Source of the DNA: Xenopus tropicalis
Lineage: Eukaryota > Chordata > Amphibia > Anura > Pipidae
Length of the DNA: 64,000 nucleotides
Assembly: GCF_000004195.4 (NCBI RefSeq)
Contig: NC_030683.2
Coordinates: forward strand, 50,047,358-50,111,357
Direction: 5' to 3'
Shown here: piece after piece, positions 10,999 through 22,458 of the stretch
Numbering within the stretch: the stretch's first letter is position 1
Layout of the letters: every line of letters begins with the position of its first letter
Translations under genes and position numbers: made by a program
The notes under the pieces: model-generated
The model's database searches: none
What the model was told of the DNA's origin: nothing
The model's input: only the letters and a program-made list of their open reading frames with translations

Positions 10999-13330
10999 TA
11001 AAGTATGATGGAGTTTGTTGTACAATTCAGATCTAGAGCAGAGTTGTTTGTATGTAAAACTTCTATACTTGCGTTTACTAACTACCTATGATCCTACCTG
11101 CTTTTAAAGGAGTGATTTTTATCTATGCTGATCATTTCTAAAACTTTCTTTTTGCAAGACAATTAAAAACCTGGTAGAATCTTTTTTGAATAAGAGTTTA
11201 ATTTTCAGTGCCCATAGCCCCATGCCTCTACGACTCTGGTTCATTTGCAGTCCCTGTAGCTACACCCCTATTTGTGCATCCCATTCACAGTCTAAAGACA
11301 GCACTGTCACTGAAATTACTTCACTAATAGTAATAGTTCAGTTTGTAAAATATATTGATGGTTTGAAATATATCTAATAATGTCATAAACAATTAGCTGT
11401 AGGGTTTATCTCTATGAGCTAGTGTTGACAGAGAGCAAAGAGCATCCTAATTGAGAAGTGGCAAGGTCATAAGCAGGTTATGGGCCAATTTAAGCATATC
11501 CAGCAGGCTTCCTGTGACACAGCACTGGTAATACAATGAGCTTTTGATGCTCACTGTTGATTAAACATTCCTTTTAAAATAATGAAACATGTTGGAAATG
11601 TAACCCTTTCACCAGAAAAAGGTCTAAACAATACGCTTGAAGGAAAATGTACAGCAAGAGTTAAGGGTTTTGCTTTGCATACTTAGTAATGAAAAAAAAT
11701 CCCTGCAGAACATAGCCATGTCCATAATAATCTCCAGTCTTGCATGGGTTATCACAAAGTGAAGATATGTAAATAAATACAATTATTGTAAAAAAATGGA
11801 TCTGTTAACCTCCAAACCTTTTACAGGGAAAACTCACAGTGGTATCTTTAACATCTCTTTTCTCATTATAGCCAAAGAAAAGAACCATACATACAGGTGT
11901 GATTATATCCTAAAAACACACCCATCCGTGTTATAGAGCACACATTTGTACGGATCGCATTTGTACGAAGACCCAAATGTTGTCAAAATGACTGACGTCT
12001 GGATGGCTAGTTGTCAAAATGATGTTTGTGATTTTTGCTTTAGGTGTAATGTGAATATTGATGCAGCCCCCAGTGGGAACCTTGCAGTTACTGCTACCTT
12101 TAGACATGGCATGAGGGGTTAAAGGCCCATGAGGGAGGGGCAGATAAGTGTAGAGAGCCCAACTGTGGCTAGTATGTGTTTGAGAAAAATATTGTTTAGT
12201 TTTAGAGAGTCCCTGAATTATTTTTCTTCTAGGTCCCTCATAAATTACTGAAGAACTGTAACTTTTATATTAGCAACAATAGCTGCTGAAGGGTTTGGGA
12301 ACTGAAGTTCTGTAAAGTTGCAGGTTAGTGATGCCTCATGACAGAAGACTAAAACATATTATGTTGCATTAGGTCTGCTGAATATTCTACCCTCTCAGTC
12401 TAAGAAGTCATTACACAGTAGACTGTACACAATGTACCCCAAATGCCCCCTAAACATCGTGTTTCAGTAGAGTGAGAGTAGCATGAGCTTCAGGACACCA
12501 CTACCCTCCTACAGAAGGAGGACAAAGTCCATGCTGGTAGGACAACATAAAAACAAGGTCTGGGACCAATACACTCAGGGAGAAACACCATCATTGGCAA
12601 ACACATGTTTCAGTGTTGCCTATATATCCTAGCAGGGATAAAAATGGAGTAGTTCCTGTCCTGTGGGTAGACGGGAGGCTCTCTTTTCTGTACATTGTGT
12701 TCAACATGTGTAAAGATGTGCAAAGAAACAGCTTTTATTAATAATTATCAATATTTTTAAAATGTAGAGAAACAAAAGAAGGAGAAGTCTTGAAAATCAT
12801 GCCTTGTAGCCTTGCACTGTGACCCAGGAAGTTGTAAATGTCATTAGTCAGACTACATTTTAAGTGGATCAGTTAAAAAAAGATTAAATGCTTATTAGCT
12901 AGGGTCATGCCTGCTGATGTTGCATTGCATGCTACTTTTCATCATTTTCGGATGTATATCATAACAATGGTATATGTGTTTTACCTTATGAGAATGAATA
13001 GTCTGCTGTACTCATTACCAGTATAATTACTAACTATTAATTAATTAAAAAGGGCATATTGGAATGGAAGGAAACAGCATTTAGGATGCTTAATTAAAGG
13101 TATATTTCTTTTCTGAATTAACATAACCAGGTGAATTTAGAATCTCCCAGAAATACTATATGCTACTGAATGCCTGTATTATGCTGGATACAGGCAGTAC
13201 AGTCAGGGCCGGACTGGGGGATGTAGGGCCCACTTGTTTTCAACGTGTCAGGGGAGGGATACCGGCGGCTGGGGGAGCACTGACAGGGATCGGGTAAGGT
13301 TTTTTCCCAGTGCCCCGGTGGCGACCCTTA
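10999..13330. other. Intron tract without gene or clear repeat
   Basis: The sequence is mostly unique and AT-rich. It includes an AT-rich homeodomain-like cluster at about 13025-13110 (attaattaatt, gcttaattaaagg). The segment 13205-13275 (ggccggactggg) resembles another dispersed Xenopus repeat. Confidence 0.45.
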
Positions 13331-13878
13331 GGGGCTGATTTACTAAGGCACGATTTCGAATCCGAATTGGAAAAATTCCGATTGGAAACGAACATTTTGC
13401 GTTTTTTTCATATTTTTTGAGATTTTTTCGGCGTCTTTACGATTTTTGCGTAAAAACGCGTTTTTTTCGGCGTCTTTACGATTTTTGCGTAAAAACGCGA
13501 GTTTTTTCGGCGTCTTTACGATTTTTGCGTGAAAACGCGAGTTTTTCGGCGTCTTTACGATTTTTGCGTGAAAACGCGATTTTTTCGTAGCGTTAACACT
13601 TGCGCGCAAAGTCGCGCCTTTTTCGTAGCGTTAAAACTTAAAAGGCGCGACGTTTCGCGCAAGTTTTAACGCTACGAAAAAATCGCGACTTTGCGCAACT
13701 TTCGTAATGGCTACGAAAAACTTGCGTTTTCACGCAAAAATCGTAAAGACGACGAAAAAACTCGCGTTTTTACGCAAAAATCGTAAAGACGCCGAAAAAA
13801 ATCGCAAAATTACCGATCATTACGAAAAAAATGCAATCGGACGCATTCGGCCCGTTTGTGGGTTAGTAAATGTGCCCC
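13331..13878. mobile_element. Harbinger-type MITE with tandem-repeat arms
   Basis: The ends ggggctgatttactaa and ttagtaaatgtgcccc are inverted and flanked by TTA (13328-13330, 13879-13881), the duplication typical of PIF/Harbinger. The left arm carries four tandem copies of a roughly 40-bp unit (cggcgtctttacgatttttg plus tgaaaacgcgag), the right arm about two in reverse complement, around a central palindrome near 13640 (ttttaacgctacgaaa). The ORFs across it only translate the repeat. Confidence 0.85.
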
Positions 13879-13881
13879 TTA

Positions 13882-16425
13882 GTGTAGTACCACATACCGA
13901 AAAAAGTGCCAAAAGTTCTGACTATGGATGTGCTATTTATAGTGGCATAGTGCAAAACATTTGATGTTTCTCTTTTTTTTTTTTTTTTTTTTGCATTATA
14001 CACCTTGCAGCCCCAGGTTGTAAATGAGCCCTACAAAGTTTATTTGGTTTATTTCTTCAAAAAAATATTCTTTGAATGATCATTTTAAAAATTGCATCAA
14101 AGTGGTTGTGGCCATAGCAAAATATGAATGCACCTTTACATCTTATTCCTGGATATTACTTCGAAAATCTGCCATCTTTGCCTTTTCTGGTTTATGTTGA
14201 ATTGAATTTAAATCAGATATTGGTTTTTCTGGCTGGAAAATCCACATGACCTGAGGGCCACATGCTAAATAAAATGTACAGTACTTAGAACACTGTGTGA
14301 GTGGACAAACGGAGAAGATCTGCAAACACTGACATATCTGACCCTGTTTAGGTAAATACACCTACATATTTGATAATAAACAGTGTTAGCTCTGCATTTC
14401 TAAAATCTCCTGAACCCTAAGGTCTGCTCATGCAGATGGGAGAAACCTTGGTGACAAATATAAATCCATAAGTCAGTTAAGACATGGTGAAATAAATTTA
14501 ACAGTCTCTGTCCTAGAGGAAGTCCTGATGAAGGGCACACCTCCATGTGCCCTTACATGTATAGGCTAGATGGTGACTTACCTCTTCTGCATACCTATGC
14601 CCTTAATTCTTAGTACTGATTTAGGTAACATAAGGGGTAGATTTAAGCGACCAATTTGACCCCTTCAAAACGATTCAGCAGCTTTTCTGCCTGTGTATGG
14701 GGCCCAACCGATATTTTGCCAAAAATCAGCCAGATGTCAATTGGGCAGGTTTGATTTTTCCTTCAGAACAAGGACCACATTGGCCTGTTGATGCAGTCCT
14801 TGCAACAACAGCCTTTATCCCTGCTGTTGTGATGAGATCATTTGGAACTAGGGCCAAGCAATCTGGTGAGCCCAATATCACCAACCTTAGATAGTCATAT
14901 TAGGGAAAGATCAGCTTTTTTGGTGACCTAATAAATAAAGTGGATCTTATAATGTATGGCCAGCTTTACTCTCGTGCAGTACCAGTATCTCCAAACATGG
15001 TCATCCATATACTACAGTAAGTACAGAGAACATGATAATTAACACCAAAGCACCCCACCAGAACCACAGCTTTTTTTGACACACAAATATGTTTTATTAT
15101 TATATCATTCACACTACATAAGATGTTAAGTAAGGCTCACATCTAGTGCAAAATATAAGAAAAAAACTAGTGCAATAAATGCCGTATATTTAGAGTTTTT
15201 TCTGACCTCCCAGGTTGAAGGAAACCAGTTCCCTGCAACAATGTCTGGAGTATTAGACTCTGAAGGATACACACTGATGATCTCCCCTACAGTATTTAAT
15301 TTAGGACTAAGGATTGCACAGTGATGAACTGCTGGATCCTTCAATAATTGATCCACTATTTATTTTACCTGTACAAACCTTTCTTGGGGAATAAGTTGCT
15401 TACTTACTTTAACTGAGAAAAAAGCTGTTTTTGGAATTACTGTAACTGATATGATTTTATAAAAAGGTTAAAATCAAAGAAAGGGGGAAGCTACAACATG
15501 CTGTTGTTTTAAACAGAACTGCCCCAGTCCTACAATTAGTACAAAATTCTGAACAAAATAAAATGTATTATAATATATTTAGTTATTAGCTTGTGAAGCA
15601 TATACTGTATGTTCTTTTGGGAAAAATGCAAACCAACAAAAGCAGGCAGCTCTCTACCAGTTGCACAAATGACTTTAATGAAGCATTCTTTGCATATTCT
15701 CCAAGTAATACATTAATAAAGAACAGATTCAAACATATAGAAATAAATTATTGGCTACTATAAAAACAAATATGTACTATATGTAAGCTTCCTGCTCTTG
15801 CTATTCTAATTACCTTGCAATGCTTATATCTGGGGGACATGGGCAACGTTGAGCAGACTGCAGCATAGAGCCAGTGTGGACTCCCAAGATGGTTGGGTGG
15901 AGGAGGTGTAATAGTAGAAATGGTATGGGGTGTACTAAGTTTAATTAACTGAGTTGGGCGCCAGAGGTTCTTAAATAACATCCATGGCCACAGTGGATTT
16001 GGAGAAGAAATCAATAGTTTTACAGAGTTGAACATTGACTTCAGAGTTCCCTTGGCAGCTGCACATACACTCTTATAGCAGCATAGCATAATGAAGCAGT
16101 TAATTATACCAATTACTAGTAGAAGCAGTTCACTGATGTGGATGCTATTTGGGATTAGAGATAAGAAAACAACTCATAATTAATTTTCCCAAAACATTCC
16201 ATGTGAATTTAAGTTTTGGGGAATTTAAACTTACACCTGTTTTGCAACTTTAGAAATAACTGTTTTTTCAAACATCATTACAATTATTTTGCATCAACTT
16301 GAAATAGATATACATGTTGTAGGTGCAGGTGAAAATTTAAAAAGAAAATTTTCTTAATGGCACAGAGCACTTATCTTATGCTACCAACCTTTATTTCTAG
16401 AGATAAAATAAATGAGAGCACACTA
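13882..16425. other. Intron tract without gene
   Basis: A poly-T run lies at 13973-13992. A decayed hammerhead-like hairpin (ctgatgaagggcac...gtgccc) sits at about 14524-14557. Otherwise only short chance ORFs are visible. Confidence 0.45.
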
Positions 16426-16884
16426 CAGTGAAACCTCAATTTTACATCCCTTGATTTTTAGTTTTCCTGCATTTTACACCATTGTTTTGTGGTCCCACTA
16501 ATATATAACACATACAAATAGTAATGAGCAAATTTTTTCGGCAGGCATGGATTTGCAGCGAATTTCCGCATTTCGCCATTGGCGAGTTGTTTTGCGAAAC
16601 TTCTGTGAAAATTCGTCGGGAGGACGTCAAATCGGGCACAGTCGCGTCAAACTGGGCACAGATGCGTCAGAAAAAAAGGTGCTGTCACATCAAAAAAGTG
16701 CGGGCGGCAAAAAAAATAGACGCAGGTGACAGAAAATAGAAGCGGGTGACAAAAAAGATGCGTGACAAATGCGTTTCGCTAATTTCGCATCACTACATAC
16801 AAAACTTCCCTAATTTTACATTTTCACAGATTTTACATCATTGTTTTTTGGACCCCTGAAAAACTTAAAATAGAGGTTCTACTG
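16426..16884. mobile_element. TA-flanked mariner-like MITE, interrupted by a hAT MITE
   Basis: The ends CAGTGAAACCTCAATTTTA and aaaatagaggttctactg are inverted and flanked by TA (16424-16425, 16885-16886), as in Tc1/mariner/pogo elements. Both halves carry the same ttttacatCaTTgttttt phrase in opposed positions. The insertion at 16519-16795 splits it, so this is the older element. Confidence 0.75.
16519..16795. mobile_element. hAT MITE, TGATGAGC family, nested in 16426-16884
   Basis: It starts TAGTAATGAGCAAATTTTTT and ends tttcgcatcacta. The 8-bp target duplication catacaaa is perfect (16511-16518, 16796-16803), which dates it after the mariner-like host. Internal CpG-rich motifs ggcgagttgttttgcgaa match the other copies. 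Confidence 0.88.
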
Positions 16885-16919
16885 TATTTCACTTACAGTA
16901 TGTCTGTCTTTTGCCCCAG

Positions 16920-17149
16920 TTTTGATTTGTCCCTGTGTTTCACGCTATCCCGGTAAACCATTTCCACTAGTTTCCTCGATATATTTTAACACTGTCTGCA
17001 CCAGATGCTTAAATAAACATGGTTACTGTGACGCTGTTCCCAAAAGGAACTTGTCACTTCACTTCGGAATACAGCACTTAGCATCTGCCAAAGAACACTG
17101 GGAGATGCATGTCTGTAACAAATGGAGTGCCATACTATGCTGCCTTGAG
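16920..17149 (+). other. Exon-like ORF with canonical splice borders, unknown product
   Basis: A pyrimidine-rich acceptor (tctgtcttttgccccag) is followed by 230 nt open in one frame and then the donor GAG|GTAAGA. The ORF from the ATG at 16922 reads through the exon; its product is Cys-rich (CPC, CTRC, CNK, CC) with scattered His and matches no family I know. Placed between the hgsnat exons it would break the phase, so it is not a constitutive hgsnat exon. It could be an alternative exon, part of an unannotated transcript, or chance. It begins 36 bases after the end of the mariner-like element at 16426-16884. Confidence 0.3.
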
Positions 17150-18289
17150 GTAAGATAATTGTATTATATAAGGAACAGAATCATGTAGACTAGCCACAGT
17201 TGTGAGGTCTGTCAAACTTTATTTTTAAATATGTAACAATGCATTTACTGTATGATTAAATTGAAGCTCTCACAGCCCCGCCGGGCCCTTACTGTGGTAA
17301 AGCAGGAAAGCCAATGGTTAGAATAAATTAGGTTTGCTGAACTAAACAGTAAAACAGTAAGATAAGGATAAGTGATGGAAGCGGACACTTTGCTTCAGCT
17401 GGAGGCACAATAGATCAATAGTTAAACACATTGCTCTCACCTTACACAAAATAAGAGAGAGGAAGACAGTTTGTAATTTAGATTTTAATGTTAGCACATC
17501 AGAAAGCTTTTTTATAGCTATAATATGCTTCCATTTTCACCAAGCAAGATAAATAAACCACACTTTCTTTATACAAGCATTATCACATAATCAAATATAC
17601 TTTCTGCATTTTTCAAATCATGCTAAAGTTTCTGCTGTGAAAAGCAAGAGTCAGTGCCAACTCTCAGGCCCAAGCTGTTTAAAGCGTAACTAATCAATCC
17701 TGAGGGGCACAATATTCCTCTAGGCTTTCTCTGTAAAAAGGATAAGCACTTGTAATAACACATTCATTTCTGTACTCAAGGTAAGGGCATCTGCTGGAAG
17801 ACTGGTTGGGTGCTTGAATAAACCCCAGTGTAGACTTTTATGTTGCACAGTTCTGGGGAATTATAATTATAAAGAGAATTATAATAGCTCTAATTAAAAA
17901 TCATCAACCCTTTACCCACTGGGTGATGAAAGTGCCTTCTTTTTTAGTGTCTCTCACATATGGGAAGATGTCTGTATGTCATGATTTTTTGGATATTTAA
18001 ACACTGGGGTTGGGCTGTTTATTATTTGCCTTAGAGAAAGAGTTTGATACTGGCAGAAAATAGAAGTAAAAGGTATACTTTATTCTTCCATCACCCTAAA
18101 ATACATAAAATGAGGCTTCTTATTATAGTTTTCAGTATTAAAGTAGTTGCCTGGTTCCATTTCTCAATAATTGTGGTTGTGGTTGGAGCTAATGTACTTG
18201 TCGGTCTCTATTTTGCAATATGCCATATAACAAAGAGTAAACTTGGCCTCCTAGTAGGACATAATTTTGTAATATATATATAATAATGT

Positions 18290-18292
<3 letters not shown>

Positions 18293-18349
<57 letters not shown>
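18293..18349. repeat. (AC)n microsatellite
   Basis: About 28 uninterrupted AC units; a useful polymorphic marker candidate. Confidence 0.98.
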
Positions 18350-18354
<5 letters not shown>

Positions 18355-18985
18355 ATAGAGACACAAGGACAGCACTGTTCATCACAATTTTCTCCTGTGT
18401 GACCTCCTTTAACTGCTGCAAAGTAATAGATGTTTTGCAAACAGTATTTACAATTTGTCCTTCCCATTAACGCTGCCATCAAGTGCTATTTCTGGGGATA
18501 ATTTATGCTACCGCATGAATGTGTGGGTCACAGGCCAGCACTGTTTAATAAGACTGATGACATGTTTATCACGCACAATGACAGGAGGTGACTAAAGGAA
18601 TCTTATATTTTTCCATATGGATTAATGCACAGCAGCCATGATATAATAATCTATGTCATATAAATATTTCAGCGCTGTAATAGTTGCAGTGTTGTTTAGA
18701 ATAAGCCTAAAGGAGAATGAAATCCTATACTTTCCCCCCTATATTTGAAAAAAGGACACGGCCCCATTGTGGCCTGCATTCTCTACAACTCCATAACGTA
18801 CTTTTGTGTGGCGCACAAGTTAGGGTACCTTAGGGGGGATGCCTAAGTGCCTGCCCCGTCTGCCCCTCATAAAAAGTGTTGCCAAACGCTATGTATGAGG
18901 CCTGCAGTAATTCTGCAAGAGAACACAATGTGCGAAGTGCAAAAAATGTGTGTGAGGCTTCTGTTTGCCTCACAGAAATAGGAAC

Positions 18986-19253
18986 TAGCGATGAGCAAAT
19001 TTTTTCGTCAGGCTTGGCTTTGCAGCGAATTTCTGCATTTTGGCATTAAATTATTTAGCAAACCGGACGCAAAATTTTGCAGCACAAAATTTGCAGACCC
19101 TGCAAATAAAGTCACAGTTGCGGCAAAAAAGTCGTGGCCGCATCCAAAAAAAAAAAAAGTTGCATTTCACAAATTTTTCACTGCTTCACAAATTTTTCCA
19201 AAGTTTCCTGAATTTTTTGGTGAACCAAAATGGGACAGATTCGCTCATCACTA
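18986..19253. mobile_element. hAT MITE, TGATGAGC family
   Basis: TAGCGATGAGCAAATTTTTT to gattcgctcatcacta, with an 8-bp duplication matching at 7 of 8 bases (ataggaac at 18978-18985, ataggcac at 19254-19261). Confidence 0.85.
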
Positions 19254-19735
19254 ATAGGCACATAAGTATAAATCAATTCCTCCATACAAGCGAAAATAGA
19301 GCCACTAGGTTTTTCAACTATAGGAACCCTACAAGCTTTTCACACTTTATAACAAGCATGTCTATGCAATGATGCAGTTATTAAAAAGTGAGAGCCAGGG
19401 TGGACAGACCTGGCATAAACTGACCTGTGCAAACTTGAGTGTAAATGATTGCCCTGGAAACTACAGCTCATACATGGCATACTTTAGTTGATGCTATGCA
19501 TCCATATCCACTTCCTACATTTTAAGTGGATTTTCCTGGTGTTGTAGATACTTGAATGGGAATAGAATATTGTGTAATACATACCTATCAGCAATGTTAA
19601 ATCACATTTGATGTGCATATACTATACATGTTTTTGAGTTATGGTTATTATTATTAATATGAGTCATCCATTACCATTAATATTTAAAATAACTACGTGT
19701 ATCTGCTGTGATTTATTTCCTAATTAAACATTATT

Positions 19736-19975
19736 ACAGGTATGGGGCCTGTTATCCAGAATACCTGGGGTTTTCTGGATAAGGGGTCTTTCCTTAATTT
19801 GGATCTCCATACTTTAAGTCAATAAAAAATAATTTAAACATTAAATAAACCATGCAGGATTGTTTTGCCTCCACTTAGGATTAATTATATCTTAGTTGGG
19901 ATCAAGTACAAGGTACTGCTTTATTATTACATAGAAAAAGGAAATCATTGAAAAAAATTCAATTAAACGATTAAA
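19736..19975. mobile_element. Palindromic MITE with GGTATGGGATC ends, copy 2 (partial)
   Basis: The left end acaggtatggggcctgttat continues through tttctggataaggggtcttt and the gtacaaggtac core. The right end is missing. Confidence 0.65.
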
Positions 19976-20255
19976 ATTGAGACTATGGGAGATGGTATAC
20001 AGCATTGCCAGTATTCTAAATTGCTGCATTCATACTGTATGTAGTTTAGAATGTAAATTGTACATAAGCACTGGAAACCTAAACCAAGTGTTTTGTATGT
20101 GTCACATAGGTGTAAACAGCACAACAAAAGATGGATTATAAGGGGAAAATTTCAGGACTGTAAGTTAAGATACATTTATGTTTGAAATAATCAAACAGCC
20201 TATGCATTCATATAAGCTACAGTAACTAGTCAAACGTAGTTATATATAGTGTTAT

Positions 20256-20816
20256 AGTGGCCATACACGGGCCAATAAAATCTGCCTACTTATGATAAGC
20301 AAATATGTCTCGTTTTGTTTGGCCTAAAAACTCACTAAACTGCTTAAAAGTTTGCAGAACTGAATTGAATAGGCATTGAAGTCAATAGGCATTTTTTTGC
20401 ACATTTGTAACACAAAACACATTGAATTTAATGGGTGTTTTTGAAAAACATTAATGTCAGGCATTTTGCGTTAATTTTTTCTCACTCAAAATGCATTAAA
20501 GTTTGGCATTTTTTTCTCATCCCAATGCATTGAAATGAATGGGCATTTTTTTTGGCGTTTTAACAAATTTTTTTCCAATTCAAATTTTTACCAAATTTTA
20601 TTTGCTGATGGCAGAATTTTGCCAGTCTCCAGTTTATCGGTCCATATATTGGGCCCTAAGATGGAAAATTGACCAGATGTCAATCAAGCACGTTTAGAAA
20701 TCTCTCTATCTCAGAAATGTAATCCAAATGTTTGGCCCAATCAAATTAATCCGATACCACCCACCTTAAGGTTGGCAAGCTTACCAAATGAGCAGATCTT
20801 TCAGTGTATGCCCACC
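20256..20816. mobile_element. MITE-like repeat with GGCCATACAC ends
   Basis: Left tggccatacacgggcc and right gtgtatgcccacca are inverted, around an interior with the gcatttt/caatgcattgaa phrases. The same end sequence appears in the better-preserved element at 60188-60530 and in a scrap at about 21028-21050. Confidence 0.45.
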
Positions 20817-21519
20817 AATAGTTGCCCCATAATGCTATACCCAACCTCAATCAAGAAGGAATAGCAATTGAAATAATTATTTTTCTCTGTTATTTTTAAA
20901 GAGAGACTTCTGCAAAGTAGCGTTTTCTTATCTTTCATTTGTCTTAAGGTGGCCATAATGCATACCTTAAGTATACCTTAAGTTTGCATGAAGACTATTA
21001 ATCAGAATAAGAATCTAAAGTTACAGGTAAAGGTCCCCATACACGGGGGACATACACGAATATTGCATATAGGACTGACCAGTGATCTCCACTTTGATGG
21101 TTAAAACACCAAAACATTGAAAATGCTAATGCTCTTTTAGCTTCCCTCTCTGCTGGCTTTTCTTTATAGCAAACTACTTAAATCCTACTGCAATCACGTT
21201 TTAAATCATCTTTACCTTCATTAGTAAATCAAATAGACTATAAGCCTCATTTGTACTCCATCTTACCTAGTTATTCATTGTGTTGCTTTCTGTTTAATTA
21301 TATAGTCTTATGGTGATATATTACAGAGACTGTCAAAACCCTCAAATACCTTCTCAATGCAATAAACCTTTACTGTAGCCATCAACAAAATGAACCAGAA
21401 GATCTTTGCTAATTTATGGATTGTTATTTTATTGTTCCAAGAATTGCTGACCCCCTACCGCAGTCCAGTATGTTGATGAACAAACCAGTGGTCAAAAGCA
21501 TGGTGTTTGTAATTTAACA

Positions 21520-21685
21520 AAAATAGTTTGGAGATAATGTGACAATGCTTCTGATGAAGTGGTACGAAGCCACGAAACGCGTCAAGCGAGCTATATAGGA
21601 CTGTTATGTTTTTAATTCTATTAATAAAAGTGATATTTTAAATAAGGCAATGTTCTCAGTGCTCCGTCTAATATTTTTGTTTTGA
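21520..21685 (+). mobile_element. Penelope-like element terminal fragment
   Basis: The hammerhead-like core is followed by a tail with attaataaaagtg and gtgctccgtctaatattttt, which resembles ends of Penelope-like elements from memory. No reverse transcriptase or GIY-YIG reading frame is present, so this is a terminal piece only. Confidence 0.45.
21547..21587 (+). ncRNA. Hammerhead-ribozyme-like core, probably of a Penelope-like element
   Basis: The order is that of a type I hammerhead: GCTT (21547-21550), CTGATGA (21551-21557), GTGG (21559-21562), loop TACGAAG, CCAC (21570-21573), GAAAC (21574-21578), GCGTC to the cleavage site after 21583, then AAGC (21584-21587). GCTT/AAGC forms stem I and GTGG/CCAC stem II. 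ACGCGT (21577-21582) is self-complementary and too short to fold back, as in the dimeric hammerheads described from Penelope-like retroelements. One unpaired A at 21558 between the core and stem II departs from the consensus and may weaken activity. Confidence 0.6.
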
Positions 21686-21761
21686 CAATGCTAGGGAACT
21701 TAGAGATGATGTGAGTAAGCATAGATCTGGCAACAAATAGAGGTTTACGTATTTGACTTTC

Positions 21762-22453
21762 TGTCAGGACCTGCCTGTACCAGAACTCTGGACTCTATGT
21801 TAGGCAGGTTCTGCATTACCTCACTGAGCCACTGGAGACTTTGGGCATCCAGCCTGAACATTCTGTTAACCCCTCTTCTTTGCTTCTGTGTTTATGTTCT
21901 CCTTCTCCTCCCTTAATTAGCCCAGGTGGTTCCAATCGGTCAATTAACGGACTTTATAAGCCTGTCACAAGCAGCCCCTGGTTGCTTGATCATTAAGCCC
22001 TTTACGTTCCAGTGACCTTACCCGCTTGTTCCAGTCCCTGTTCCTGCCTGACTCCTGCCCGCATACCTGCCTGATTCCGTTACCTTACCCTGTTCTACGA
22101 CTCCTGTTCCTTACCTCTGTTTGATCTCCCGGTTTTGACCTCGGCCTGATTATTGGACTCTCCCTGCCTTCAGCCTGCCTTTGACCACTGCCCGTTATTC
22201 CGGACCCTCCTTGTTTGCTGCCAGTCCTGACCCTCTGCCTGTTTTACGGATTTGTTTCATCTTCTGCCTGCCTCTGACCACTGGCCTGTTGTAAGGACTT
22301 CCATTTTGTTATTACTCAATTTTCATTAATAAATCATGTTTCAGCAGCATAACTTGTTTCCTGGCTATCCACAAGCGCAGTACCCCCTGTACCCATATTA
22401 CACGGCATATAAACTCCTACCTGCCAGCCACCCACCTGTGGCTGCGCCTGACA
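21762..22453 (+). mobile_element. Solo LTR, Ty3/Gypsy-like
   Basis: It begins TGTCAGG and ends CCTGACA (7-bp terminal inverted repeat within TG...CA) and is flanked by a perfect 5-bp duplication ctttc (21757-21761, 22454-22458). The middle is pyrimidine-rich with repeated cctgcctg/gaccctc phrases, and an AATAAA lies near 22329. No internal coding region or second LTR is present, so it is the product of LTR-LTR recombination. A 5-bp duplication fits Gypsy but does not exclude other LTR classes. Orientation comes from the AATAAA. Confidence 0.88.
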
Positions 22454-22458
22454 CTTTC

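Larger units (their letters stand above)
16887..18985. other. Intron tract with exon-like ORF and possible conserved sequence
   Basis: Besides the 16920-17149 candidate, the tract contains an (AC)n microsatellite and a unique stretch at about 18490-18690 with several plausible binding sites (tttatcacg, ggattaatg, gctgtaat). No gene was recognised. Confidence 0.4.

Noticed and set aside
13400..13800. CRISPR-like array of regular repeats
   Set aside because: The units are contiguous with no unique spacers and mirror each other within a transposon in a vertebrate genome.
13343..13964. ORFs coding repeated KIVKTPKK-type peptides
   Set aside because: They translate the tandem ~40-bp units of the Harbinger MITE; the same peptide appears on both strands because the arms are inverted.
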